From contig JAKFYK010000067.1 in the NCBI GenBank assembly GCA_021730905.1, positions 1 to 59,264 of the forward strand: a stretch of DNA of 59,264 nucleotides. The letters are read 5' to 3'. The notes beneath the pieces were generated by a model. That model was not told where the DNA came from. It did no database searches and saw only the letters and a list, made by a program, of their open reading frames with translations. Shown in pieces: positions 33,765 through 42,181 of the stretch. How positions within the stretch are numbered: position 1 is the first letter of the stretch; each line of letters begins with the position of its first letter. Both the position numbers and the translations under genes were made by a program. This stretch comes from Betaproteobacteria bacterium. GTDB lineage: Bacteria; Pseudomonadota; Gammaproteobacteria; Burkholderiales; SG8-41.

Positions 33765-34751
33765 CTAATCCGACTTAACCCCTGCGGCCTTAACCACCTT
33801 GCCCCACAGCGCGAGGTCGGCGCGTATCTGTTTGTCGAATTCTTCGGGCGTACTAGGCGACGGCGTCATGCCCAGCGCGCGGATGCGCTCCTGCACCTCC
33901 GGCATCATCAGCACTTTGACCAATCCGGCATTGAGCTGATTGATGATGGGACGCGGCGTGGCCTTGGGCGCCACCATGCCGTACCACTCGATGACATCGG
34001 CAAATTCCTTAAAGCCCTGCTCAACCGCCGTCGGCACGTCTTTAAGCGCATCGATGCGCGTGCCGCCGAGGATGCCGAGCGCTTTCAATTTGCCCGTGCG
34101 TATGTGCGGTACCACCGACGTCGGATTGGAAATCATGGTATTGACGTTGCCGCCCAGCACATCGATCACCGCCGGACCCGCACCCTTGTACGGCACATGG
34201 GTCATGTTAACGCCCGCCGCGAGTTTAAAAAGTTCGCCGCCCAGATGCTGCAGCGATGCGCTGGAAGCAAACGTAAACTTGCCGGGATTGGCCTTGGCGA
34301 TCGCCGCGAGTTCCTTGAACGAGTTCGCCGGCACCGACGGATGCGCGGTCATTACCATCGGCTGCTGGGTGTAACGCGTGAGCGCGGCAAAATCGCGGTC
34401 CACGTCGTAACCAACCTCGCGGAATATATGCGGGTTCACCGCCAGCGGCCCCGAGAAACCGAACAATATGGTGTAGCCGTCGGGCGCCGATTTCGCCGCC
34501 ATCGCCGTGGCAATGCTGCCCTGCACGCCGCCGCGGTTGTCCACCACGATTTGCTGCTTCCACATTTCAGTCAGCCTGGGTGCCATGATGCGCGACACTG
34601 CGTCAGTGCCGCCGCCGGGCGGCGCCGGCACGATCCAGCGTATCGGGCGCTGCGGATAAGCGTCTTGCGCGAACGATACCGCCGCTGCCGTCATGCTCGC
34701 AGCCACCACTGCAAATTTAATGTAAGTATTTGTTTTTATTGATATTTTCAC
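33765..34751 (-). CDS. Bug family (TctC-type) periplasmic substrate-binding protein 1
   Basis: This 328-residue receptor has a signal peptide (YIKFAVVAASMTAAAVSFAQ) and the mature family start YPQRPIRWIVPAPPGGGTDA. The domain loop DNRGGVQGSIA and YKGAGPAVIDVLGG are typical. I place the start at GTG 34751 because AGGAGG lies 6-7 bp upstream. The first dozen codons are a copy (R5) of the AT-rich repeat and add an odd, Asn/Thr/Lys-rich lead before the hydrophobic core. Bug proteins bind small carboxylates. No TctA/TctB membrane genes are nearby. The palindrome at 34780-34801 lies just upstream. Confidence 0.9.
   Translation of the reverse strand: MKISIKTNTYIKFAVVAASMTAAAVSFAQDAYPQRPIRWIVPAPPGGGTDAVSRIMAPRLTEMWKQQIVVDNRGGVQGSIATAMAAKSAPDGYTILFGFSGPLAVNPHIFREVGYDVDRDFAALTRYTQQPMVMTAHPSVPANSFKELAAIAKANPGKFTFASSASLQHLGGELFKLAAGVNMTHVPYKGAGPAVIDVLGGNVNTMISNPTSVVPHIRTGKLKALGILGGTRIDALKDVPTAVEQGFKEFADVIEWYGMVAPKATPRPIINQLNAGLVKVLMMPEVQERIRALGMTPSPSTPEEFDKQIRADLALWGKVVKAAGVKSD
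34718..34751 (-). repeat. Dispersed AT-rich repeat, copy R5, forming a gene start
   Basis: On the minus strand it reads GTGAAAATATCAATAAAAAC followed by AAATACTTACAT. It is translated as the first twelve codons of the Bug gene at 33765-34751, with an AGGAGG ribosome site directly before it. It is the best match to R1. Confidence 0.7.
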
Positions 34752-34779
34752 AACTTCCTCCTGGTTAACGAAGCGCGAT

Positions 34780-34801
34780 GTGTGCGAGTATACTCGCACA
34801 C
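34780..34801. promoter_or_regulatory. Perfect 22-bp palindrome, candidate operator
   Basis: GTGTGCGAGTA is followed at once by its exact reverse complement TACTCGCACAC. It is centred at 34790/34791 between the divergent Bug gene (start 34751) and the SDR gene (start 34836). The GTATAC centre resembles GntR-family operators. No regulator is encoded nearby, so the protein would act in trans. Confidence 0.6.
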
Positions 34802-34835
34802 CGTCGATCCACTATCTCATACCACAGGAAGAAAA

Positions 34836-35645
34836 ATGCTCAAGGGAAAAACCGCGTTGGTCACCGGATCCACCGGTGGCATCGGTGAAGCTTTTGCACG
34901 CGCGTTCGCGGCACAAGGTTGCAATGTGATGATGAACGGGCTGGGTGAGCCTGGTGCTATTGAAAAACTGCGCGCGTCGATTGCCGCCGAACATGGCGTG
35001 AAAGTGGCGTACCACGGCGCCGATGTCGGCGTGCCCAAAGAAATCGAGGACATGGTGCGCGCAACCGAGCAGCAGCTCGGCCCGGTCGACATCCTCGTCA
35101 ACAACGCCGTGGTGCGGCATTACCACAAGGTCGAGGATTTTCCGCCGGAAGAATGGGATCGCGCGATCGCGGTGGACCTGTCAGCGGCGTTTCACACCAT
35201 ACGCCTGACGATGCGCGGCATGAAGCAGCGCGGCTGGGGACGCATCATCAACATGTCGTCGATCCACGGCCGCATGGCGGTGCCCAACCGCGTGGACTAC
35301 GTCACCGCCAAACACGCCCTCATCGGCATGACGCGCGGTATCGCGCTGGAATGCGCGGAAACCGGCGTCACCATCAACGCGCTGATGCCGGGCTGGGTGC
35401 TGACACCGCACGCCGAAGGACAGATCGCGCGACAAATGAAAACCGACAACGTCAGCCGCGAAAAAGCCTTGAACACATTGATGAGCGTGCGCCAGCCCAG
35501 CCAGCGTCCGATCATGCCCTCGGACATCGCGGCCTTCGGCGTGTTTCTGTGCAGCGGGCCCGGCGCGCACATCAACGGCGCGGCGCTGCCGATGGACGGC
35601 GCGTGGCAGGCCGGGTTCATGGTCACAGCGGGGAACTCAAAGTAA
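34836..35645 (+). CDS. Short-chain dehydrogenase/reductase
   Basis: This 269-residue classical SDR has TALVTGSTGGIGEAFARAFA, LVNNAVVRHYHK, the active-site Tyr in RVDYVTAKHALIG, and NALMPGWVLTPHA. The start is ATG at 34836 with AGGAAG before it; the longer frame would run through the palindrome. The C-terminus resembles 3-hydroxybutyrate or gluconate dehydrogenases, but the substrate is unknown. It heads a plus-strand run with the aldo/keto reductase and is divergent from a Bug receptor, suggesting joint control through the palindrome. Confidence 0.87.
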   Translation: MLKGKTALVTGSTGGIGEAFARAFAAQGCNVMMNGLGEPGAIEKLRASIAAEHGVKVAYHGADVGVPKEIEDMVRATEQQLGPVDILVNNAVVRHYHKVEDFPPEEWDRAIAVDLSAAFHTIRLTMRGMKQRGWGRIINMSSIHGRMAVPNRVDYVTAKHALIGMTRGIALECAETGVTINALMPGWVLTPHAEGQIARQMKTDNVSREKALNTLMSVRQPSQRPIMPSDIAAFGVFLCSGPGAHINGAALPMDGAWQAGFMVTAGNSK

Positions 35646-35687
35646 ACTGGCTGTCTCGCCGATTCGCATCGCCCTCATCCAAGTATC

Positions 35688-35703
35688 GTAAGTATTTTTT
35701 TTA
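35688..35703 (-). repeat. AT-rich repeat, degenerate copy R6
   Basis: On the minus strand it contains AAAAAATACTTAC, matching the right half of the family. It abuts the ATG of the aldo/keto reductase gene and replaces the expected ribosome-binding site. Confidence 0.35.
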
Positions 35704-36551
35704 TGACTACTATTCCAGTGTTTCATGCTCACGGCGCGGCCATTCCCAAACTGGGTTTCGGCACGGGGCGCATCGGCGACAAGACGAGCATTGATGCGTA
35801 TGGCGAAATCGTCGCGCATGCGCTGAAACTCGGCTACCGCCATATCGACACGGCGTGGAAATATAAGACTGAAAAAGGCGTGGGCGAAGGCATACGCGCC
35901 AGCGGCGTGCCGCGCGCAGAAATTTTTCTCACCACCAAGGTATCGCACGAATACCTGCGCGCCGACGATGTCGCGCGCATGGTCGATGAAAGCCTGAACA
36001 ATCTCAAAGTCGAGTATGTCGATCTGCTGATGGTGCACTGGCCCAGCCCAGACAAAGTACCGCTCGCCGAGACCATGAACGCGCTGGCCGAGGCCAAACG
36101 CGAAGGCAAGGCACGCCACCTCGGCGTCGCCAATTTCAACATCGCGCTGCTCGAAGACGCGATACGCCTTTGCCCGGAGCCCATCATCAACGTGCAGGTG
36201 GAGTATCACCCGTATCTCGATCAGACCAGGCTGCTCGCGGCCGTGCGCCGATTGGGGCTGGCGATGACGGCGTACTGCCCGCTGGGACGCGGACGCTTGC
36301 TCAGCGATCCGGTGGTCGCGGACATCGCGCGCACCAAGGGCAAGACCGTCGCGCAGGTGGTGCTGCGCTGGCATCTGCAACAGCCGAACGTGATACCGAT
36401 TCCGCGCTCGACCAATCCCGGGCGGCAGGCGGAGAACCTGAACATTTTCGACTTCACGCTGAGCGACGATGAAATGAAACGCATTCACGCGCTTGCGCGC
36501 GCCGACGGACGTATCGCCAGTCCGCCGGGACGCGCTCCCGACTGGGACTGA
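35703..36551 (+). CDS. Aldo/keto reductase
   Basis: This 282-residue NADPH-dependent AKR of (beta/alpha)8 fold has the catalytic set Asp in YRHIDTAWKYKTEKGVGEG, Tyr/Lys in the same stretch and the next, and His in LLMVHWPSPDKVPL. VANFNIALLEDAIR and IPRSTNPGRQAENL (cofactor binding) are present. It could reduce aldehydes or 2-keto acids such as 2,5-diketogluconate-type substrates. The sequence upstream of the ATG is a T-run (part of R6) with no Shine-Dalgarno match, so translation may depend on the SDR upstream. Confidence 0.9.
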   Translation: MTTIPVFHAHGAAIPKLGFGTGRIGDKTSIDAYGEIVAHALKLGYRHIDTAWKYKTEKGVGEGIRASGVPRAEIFLTTKVSHEYLRADDVARMVDESLNNLKVEYVDLLMVHWPSPDKVPLAETMNALAEAKREGKARHLGVANFNIALLEDAIRLCPEPIINVQVEYHPYLDQTRLLAAVRRLGLAMTAYCPLGRGRLLSDPVVADIARTKGKTVAQVVLRWHLQQPNVIPIPRSTNPGRQAENLNIFDFTLSDDEMKRIHALARADGRIASPPGRAPDWD

Positions 36552-36559
36552 GCAAATTC

Positions 36560-37501
36560 ATGAATGACACTGCGATCTCGGCCTCTGGCGTCGTCTATCT
36601 TTATCCCGGCACGCGCGCGCTCGACAACGTGTCGTTCGACATCACGCGCGGCAGCGTCACCGCGCTGGTCGGCCCCAACGGTGCGGGGAAAACCACGCTG
36701 CTGCGCTGTCTTGCGGGACTCGACCGTCCACTCACCGGCAGCATCAGCGTCGCCGGTATCGACGTGCTGGAAGAGCCGCGGCTCGCCCATGCCAGCATGG
36801 GGTATCTGTCCGATTTTTTCGGGCTGTACGACACTTTGACCGTCAGGCAAAGCCTCTCGCACGCCGCTGCCGCCAACGGCGTCGCCGAGAATGCATTGAC
36901 TACCACCGTCGAACGAACCGCCGCCCGCCTCGACATCGCCGATCGTCTCGAACAGCGCTGTTCTGCGCTGTCGCGCGGCTTGCGTCAGCGCGTGGCGATT
37001 GGCCAAGCCATCGTGCATGCGCCCGCGGTGCTGCTGCTGGATGAACCCGCCTCCGGGCTCGATCCGGAGGCGCGGCATACCCTCGCCCTGCTGTTCACGC
37101 GGCTGCGCGACGAAGGCATGACACTGGTCGTGTCGTCGCACATTCTTGCTGAACTCGACGAATACTCCACGCACATGCTGGTGCTGCGCCTGGGCAAAGT
37201 CATTGAGCATCGTGCGCTCGGACATGCGGGCATATCGGCGAGCGAACGCCATGTGCGCGTTACGCTCGCCGCCGCATACGCGCAATGGCGCGAGACGCTG
37301 GAGGCCATCGCCGGCGCGCGCGTGATCGAAGCCGGCGAACGCGACGCGCTGTTGTCGATTCAGGGTGATGCCGGCGAGCAGGCGCGCGTGCTGCGCGCGC
37401 TGATATCGGCGGGCGCGCCGGTAGCGAGTTTCGTCGAGGAAACCGAGAATCTGCATCAATCCTACCTGCGCACCATGCAGCCGGACGCAAGACCGCAATG
37501 A
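36560..37501 (+). CDS. ABC transporter ATP-binding protein
   Basis: This 313-residue ABC ATPase has Walker A LVGPNGAGKTTLLR near residue 36, Q-loop region MGYLSDFFGLYDTLTV, signature LSRGLRQRVAIGQAI, Walker B VLLLDEPASGLDPEA and H-loop VVSSHIL. The 90-residue C-terminal extension after the nucleotide domain is typical of ABC-2 type exporters. It overlaps the membrane partner gene by 4 bp (ATGA). Cargo is unknown. Its neighbours are metabolic enzymes, not antibiotic or polysaccharide genes. Confidence 0.92.
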   Translation: MNDTAISASGVVYLYPGTRALDNVSFDITRGSVTALVGPNGAGKTTLLRCLAGLDRPLTGSISVAGIDVLEEPRLAHASMGYLSDFFGLYDTLTVRQSLSHAAAANGVAENALTTTVERTAARLDIADRLEQRCSALSRGLRQRVAIGQAIVHAPAVLLLDEPASGLDPEARHTLALLFTRLRDEGMTLVVSSHILAELDEYSTHMLVLRLGKVIEHRALGHAGISASERHVRVTLAAAYAQWRETLEAIAGARVIEAGERDALLSIQGDAGEQARVLRALISAGAPVASFVEETENLHQSYLRTMQPDARPQ

Positions 37502-38841
37502 CTATCAATCCCGAACTGCGCCGCAATCTGTGGCTGGAATTTTCGCTGCATCGCGTGATTGCTGCACCAGTGGTGATTGCGCTGATCGCGCTGTTGATCA
37601 TGGCCACCGAAAGCAAGGACGTGCTGCAAAACCTCGCGATGGCCTCAGCATTGGGTTACATCGCGATGGTGCTGCTGTGGGGCACGCGGCTTGCGGGTGC
37701 GAGCGTCATCGACGAGGCGCGCGAGCGCACCTGGGACGCACAACGCATGTCATCGATTGCACCGTGGGCGATGACCTGGGGCAAGCTCCTCGGCGCACCG
37801 TCGTTCACCTGGTACGGCGGCGCGATCCTGCTGGTGATTTTCGTGATCGCCGGCGCGCTGGTGAACCTGCCCGTGTGGCGCTATGCCGCGCTGATGCTGT
37901 GCGGCGCCATTTTGCTGCACGCGATGGCGCTCAACGGCAGCGTGCTCGCCGCGCGCAAGGGCGTGGCGCGCCGCGGTGCCGGCACCATCCTCCTCCTGTT
38001 TCTGGCGTTCATATGGTTGGTGCCGGGCTTGAGCGCGCTCGACAACATGAACAAAAGTGTCGCGTGGTGGGGACATCACATCGTACAGCTGGACTTTGCC
38101 CTGTGGACGGTGGTTGCGTTCGGTGCGTGGGCCGTGCTGGGCGCGTACCGCTCGATGTGCAACGAACTTGAAATCCGCACCACGCCGTGGGCACTGCCGG
38201 TGTTCATGCTGTTCACTGCCGCGTACTTTGCCGGCTTTCCGCTGCGCGACAGGCACGTCGCCGGGCCCTCGGCATTTTTCGGCGTGACGGCGGTCGGCGT
38301 GGTAGTGGCGATGGTATTCGTGTACTCGCTGCTGTTCGCGGAAAATAGCGGTTCCGCGGCATGGCAGCGCCTGCGCGCACGCCTGGCCGCACGGCAATGG
38401 CATCGCGCCCTGCAGGAACTGCCGCTGTGGCTGGTAGCCCTCGCGGTTGGACTTGCGATGGCGCTGCTGGCCAGCGTCAGCGGCGGCAAGGAATCCGACA
38501 CCACGTTCAAAATCGGCGCCGCACCGATTGCGCTGATGCTGTTCGCGGTGCGCGACGCCGCCATATTCCAGTTCTTCGCGCTCGCGCGCCAGCCGCGCCG
38601 CGTCGAAGCGGCAACCTTGTTTTACCTGATATTGCTGTATGGCCTGTTGCCCGGGTTGCTCAAGGCGTTTGGCGCAGACATGGTCGCGCGGTTCATCTTG
38701 CCGCCACTATCCGAAAGCGCTGCGTTTTCCACTGCGGTGCTGGCGGTGCATGCTGCCATCGCTATCGCGCTTGCGTGGTGGCGCTGGCATACAATACATG
38801 CACTCGATACACCCGTAGTGCAGTCGACATCGAAAATGTAG
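37498..38841 (+). CDS. ABC-2 type transporter permease
   Basis: This 447-residue integral membrane protein has about ten hydrophobic segments, including VIAAPVVIALIALLIM, the GGAILLVIFVIAGALVNLPV pair, and a last segment near residues 410-432. It is the membrane partner of the ATPase with which it overlaps. ABC-2 permeases usually have six segments, so this may contain an extra N- or C-terminal set. Function is otherwise unknown. Confidence 0.75.
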   Translation: MTINPELRRNLWLEFSLHRVIAAPVVIALIALLIMATESKDVLQNLAMASALGYIAMVLLWGTRLAGASVIDEARERTWDAQRMSSIAPWAMTWGKLLGAPSFTWYGGAILLVIFVIAGALVNLPVWRYAALMLCGAILLHAMALNGSVLAARKGVARRGAGTILLLFLAFIWLVPGLSALDNMNKSVAWWGHHIVQLDFALWTVVAFGAWAVLGAYRSMCNELEIRTTPWALPVFMLFTAAYFAGFPLRDRHVAGPSAFFGVTAVGVVVAMVFVYSLLFAENSGSAAWQRLRARLAARQWHRALQELPLWLVALAVGLAMALLASVSGGKESDTTFKIGAAPIALMLFAVRDAAIFQFFALARQPRRVEAATLFYLILLYGLLPGLLKAFGADMVARFILPPLSESAAFSTAVLAVHAAIAIALAWWRWHTIHALDTPVVQSTSKM

Positions 38842-38855
38842 CCAGCGGTTTTACT

Positions 38856-39121
38856 AGAACCTATTTCATAATGATTCGCGTGATGCGTTATGGCCCAAAC
38901 ACGATGGATGCAAGGAGCGCGGCAGTCACAGCTTCGAATAGGGGCAAGCCGTGCGACGCCGCAGACGCGTGTTTGGGCCACAACCCTTCGGGACGGGGCC
39001 ATGCGGGCGCGCTGCTTCGTCGGCCTCGCTTGCCATATTCGCGATATGGCAAGCGAGCCCTCCTCGCATCGCATCCCGCATTGCCGCCGTCGCACACGTG
39101 AATCATTATGAAATAGGTTCT
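38856..39121. mobile_element. MITE-like non-autonomous element with terminal inverted repeats
   Basis: The left end AGAACCTATTTCATAATGAT continuing TTCGCGTG is repeated inverted at the right end (39121 back to 39095) with one mismatch in 27 bp. The interior of about 210 bp is GC-rich and codes for nothing recognisable. It contains a second inverted pair (TGGCCCAAACACG at 38891 and its complement at 38968-38980) and a 14-bp-stem hairpin at 39025-39057. Size and structure fit a miniature inverted-repeat element mobilised in trans. A clean target duplication is not evident. It occupies nearly all of the 358-bp gap between the ABC permease and the D-2-hydroxyacid dehydrogenase genes. Confidence 0.7.
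39025..39057. repeat. Long perfect hairpin inside the MITE
   Basis: CTCGCTTGCCATAT pairs perfectly with ATATGGCAAGCGAG around a TCGCG loop. There is no U-tract, so it is not an ordinary terminator. It may give a stable RNA structure when the element is transcribed. Confidence 0.7.
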
Positions 39122-39199
39122 GATAGATTATTTTCAGCAACCCTTCGTTTTCGTCGCGTTATTCCATCCTGATATAGACCATCTTCCGCAAAGGCACTC

Positions 39200-40183
39200 A
39201 TGAAAATCGCCGTCATCCACGACTATGCCGACGCGCTGCGCAACACGCGCGCCTATCCCAAACTGCAAGGCCACGAGGTCACCATTTACAACGACGCCTA
39301 CACCGACCCCGCACGCGTGGTGGAGCAGGTCAAAGGTTGCGACGCCTTGCTGCTCACGCAACAACGCATGACCATCACACGCAAAATCATCGAGCAACTT
39401 CCGCAGCTCAAGTTCATCAGCCAGACCGGACGCAATGTGTATCACCTCGATGTCGCCGCCTGCACCGATCACGGCATCCTGGTGTCGGCTGGCGGCCACG
39501 ACGGCAAGAGCCCGTATACCACCACTGGCGAACTGGCGTGGGCACTGATACTTGCGTCGCTGCGCCATGTGCCGTACGAAGTCGAGCGCTTCAAGGCAGG
39601 CCACTGGCATTCCACCATCGGCACGCGGCTCTACGGCCACACCCTGGGCATCTACGCCTTCGGACACATCGGCAGCGGTGTCGCGCGTGTTGGGCGCGCG
39701 TTCGGCATGAACGTGGTGTGCTGGGGCCGCGAAGGCTCGCTTGCGCGCGCCAAAGCCGAAGGCTTTGACGTTGCCGCCAGCCGCGAAGCGTTCTTCGAGA
39801 ACGCCGACGTAATCAGCCTGCACATACCCTCCAACAAGGCCACACTCGGCATCATCACTGCGCAAGACCTCGCGCGCATGAAGCCGACAGCGCTGCTGGT
39901 CAACACCAGCCGCACGCCCATTATCGAAGACGGCGCGCTGGTCGAGGCTTTGAAGAAGGGACGCCCCGGTTTTGCCGCAGTCGATGTCTACGAAGAAGAG
40001 CCGGTGGTCGGCGCCAACCATCCACTATTGAAAATGAAAAACGTACTTTGCACGCCGCACCTGGGCTATAGCGAAAAAGGCAGCTACGAGGCCATTTACG
40101 AAGGCGGCGTGGAGCAACTGCTCGCCTATGCGGCGGGCAAGCCCATCAATGTGCTGAATCCGGAAGTGTCGGGCAAAAAATAG
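39200..40183 (+). CDS. D-2-hydroxyacid dehydrogenase (NAD-dependent)
   Basis: This 327-residue enzyme has the D-isomer dehydrogenase catalytic set: Arg in ALLVNTSRTPIIEDG, Glu in DVYEEEPV, and His in VLCTPHLGYSEKG. The Rossmann motif is LGIYAFGHIGSGVARVGRAF, where Ala-Phe-Gly-His replaces the more usual GxGxxG opening. It interconverts 2-oxoacids and D-2-hydroxyacids. The MITE separates it from the ABC genes, so it probably has its own promoter. Confidence 0.9.
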   Translation: MKIAVIHDYADALRNTRAYPKLQGHEVTIYNDAYTDPARVVEQVKGCDALLLTQQRMTITRKIIEQLPQLKFISQTGRNVYHLDVAACTDHGILVSAGGHDGKSPYTTTGELAWALILASLRHVPYEVERFKAGHWHSTIGTRLYGHTLGIYAFGHIGSGVARVGRAFGMNVVCWGREGSLARAKAEGFDVAASREAFFENADVISLHIPSNKATLGIITAQDLARMKPTALLVNTSRTPIIEDGALVEALKKGRPGFAAVDVYEEEPVVGANHPLLKMKNVLCTPHLGYSEKGSYEAIYEGGVEQLLAYAAGKPINVLNPEVSGKK

Positions 40184-40197
40184 CTGCCGTTACAGCA

Positions 40198-42084
40198 TCA
40201 GGCGTGGAAATAATCCCAGCGCCGCCCGGCACGCTCGACGACAGGCTCGATATCCTCGGCCAGCACATGGCGTGCCGCGACGAGTTTTTGCGCTGCCGCA
40301 CGCACCGCATCCAGATACGCCGCGCGTGACGGATAGCGCTCTGCGATTGACAGGCGCGGGTCGCCGTTTTTTTCACGTTCAGCGCGCGTGTGCGCAAACG
40401 CCAGTGTCGAACCCATCATTTGCATCAGATCGCCGGGCGCACCCTGTTCCGGGTGACGCGGATTCCAGCCGCAAAAAGTGGCGAGCGGTGCCGCGAGCTC
40501 AGGCGCGCGGATGCCCGCGAGTTCGTTGCCGTCGCCATCTATCGCTGACACGTAGGTCTTGTAGGTCGCGCCCGACTTGGGCGGGTAGGCCGCAATCCCG
40601 CGCTCGATATCCGGCCCAAAATCCAGTGCGGCAGGCCGCACCACTCGTGCCGGAAAACTCACACCGGGTATCTTCTTAAAGTACGGCGCCAGCGCCTCTG
40701 CTTCCACCGCGGTGCCATCGGCAAGGCGCGGAAACACACTTGGCGGCGGCTCAACGCCCGCACTGACCCAGCGGTCCAGGTTCACCAGCGACGCGCGCAA
40801 CAGCGGCGCGTAATCCACGATATTGAACACGTGCGCGCCACGGCCGCCGGTGTTGGCATCGGCCGGCAGCGGCGGTATCACGCCCGGCGTGTGTTGCGTG
40901 CCCGCAAACAAATAGGTGCGCACGAAATCCGCTGGCTCGGCGTCGCGCGTTCCCGACGTATCGGTGTGTATCAATGACGCATCGCCGCGCCAGTACTCCG
41001 CCGACGTATTGGTGGCGAAGATTTTCGGCACACGCCCGCGCGCGCGCAAACGCGCGTACATGCCCTCGTCGTTGAAGGGCGGCAAACTGCCGACCGTGCC
41101 CTGCGAATTGAGCGACGGCTGACCGAAGCGCAAATTGAATTCACCGCGCCGTCCGCCGGCCACATGTGGCAGCACCGCGTCGAACACCATGCGTCCCTGC
41201 TCGTCTTCCTCGAGACCCCGGTACAACATCTCGCGCAGGAAGCGCCCGCTTTGCGACACACCGAACAGATAGGCACATTCGAGCGCACCGGCACACGGAT
41301 TGCCGTCGGCGGCGGACGCCAAGCGCAAAAACGCCGCCGTGTCGCGCACTGCCAGAAAACCCAAGCCCACCAGCGGCGGATTCGCGGAGCGATAAGTCAC
41401 ATCGTAGATGACACCCGGCGCGAAGCCGCCTTTCAATTCAATGTTGCCGGCATCGACAAATCGCCACGCTGAGCGTGGCACGGCCACCGCCTCGGCGCCG
41501 CCATGCTCGCGCTGGGTCATCAACGCTTCAGGGTCGTTAGGATCGATGGTCGGATTGGGAATGTGATAACGATCCGCCAGCGGCAACGTGTCAGCACGCA
41601 CATTGGGCCGCAGTCGGCAGCGCACGAAACCGTTGACGCCCGGCACGCGCGGCACCTCCAGCGCCATCAGGCCATCGCGGCGCGGCACGTCTATCTGCCA
41701 GCCGACCCACGCGACGGTATAGCCCTGGCGCATCAGAAAACCGTTGCCGAATTCTTCGGCCGTGGCGGGGTCTGGCACGCGCGGTGCGCTGTTGAACATG
41801 CCGAGCGCCACCTTGCGCCCGCGGTTGGCCAAATCCATCAGCAGGCGGCCATTGCCCTTGCGCATATCCACGGGCTTCAGCAGGTAAAAATCGCCGGAGA
41901 ACTCAACCAGCCCTTTCGCGTTGCGCGGCGCAAGCGCGATGTCGGTCACGCGCTGATGCACCGGATGGTTGGGCTCAACCGCGAAGCGTATCGTTCCTGC
42001 GATTTTTTCGTAGGCGCCGGTGGCGCCGAACGATAGTCCGTCGAGAACCGTAGTGCGAGTGTGTATGTCCAGATTCGTCACCAT
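40198..42084 (-). CDS. Large alpha/beta hydrolase domain protein (unknown substrate)
   Basis: This 628-residue protein is similar in layout to the uncharacterised large alpha/beta hydrolase domain family. I chose ATG at 42084 (MVTNLDIHTRTTVLDGLSFG), because the reading frame upstream is only a shadow of the opposite Bug gene. A beta-rich N-terminal part with YEKIAGTIRFAVEP and LPLADRYHIPNPTIDP is followed by the nucleophile-elbow candidate FGVSQSGRFLREML. No signal peptide is evident. A hydroxy-ester or lactone hydrolase role would suit the acid-metabolism setting but is speculative. Confidence 0.75.
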   Translation of the reverse strand: MVTNLDIHTRTTVLDGLSFGATGAYEKIAGTIRFAVEPNHPVHQRVTDIALAPRNAKGLVEFSGDFYLLKPVDMRKGNGRLLMDLANRGRKVALGMFNSAPRVPDPATAEEFGNGFLMRQGYTVAWVGWQIDVPRRDGLMALEVPRVPGVNGFVRCRLRPNVRADTLPLADRYHIPNPTIDPNDPEALMTQREHGGAEAVAVPRSAWRFVDAGNIELKGGFAPGVIYDVTYRSANPPLVGLGFLAVRDTAAFLRLASAADGNPCAGALECAYLFGVSQSGRFLREMLYRGLEEDEQGRMVFDAVLPHVAGGRRGEFNLRFGQPSLNSQGTVGSLPPFNDEGMYARLRARGRVPKIFATNTSAEYWRGDASLIHTDTSGTRDAEPADFVRTYLFAGTQHTPGVIPPLPADANTGGRGAHVFNIVDYAPLLRASLVNLDRWVSAGVEPPPSVFPRLADGTAVEAEALAPYFKKIPGVSFPARVVRPAALDFGPDIERGIAAYPPKSGATYKTYVSAIDGDGNELAGIRAPELAAPLATFCGWNPRHPEQGAPGDLMQMMGSTLAFAHTRAEREKNGDPRLSIAERYPSRAAYLDAVRAAAQKLVAARHVLAEDIEPVVERAGRRWDYFHA

Positions 42085-42181
42085 GTGCCGTGTCCCCTGA
42101 AATGAGAACGCGAATTGTAATCCGTTGCGGCCCGGCATTCGGCATAATGTGCGTAACAACGCAATCGTGCGGGGGAGTGCC

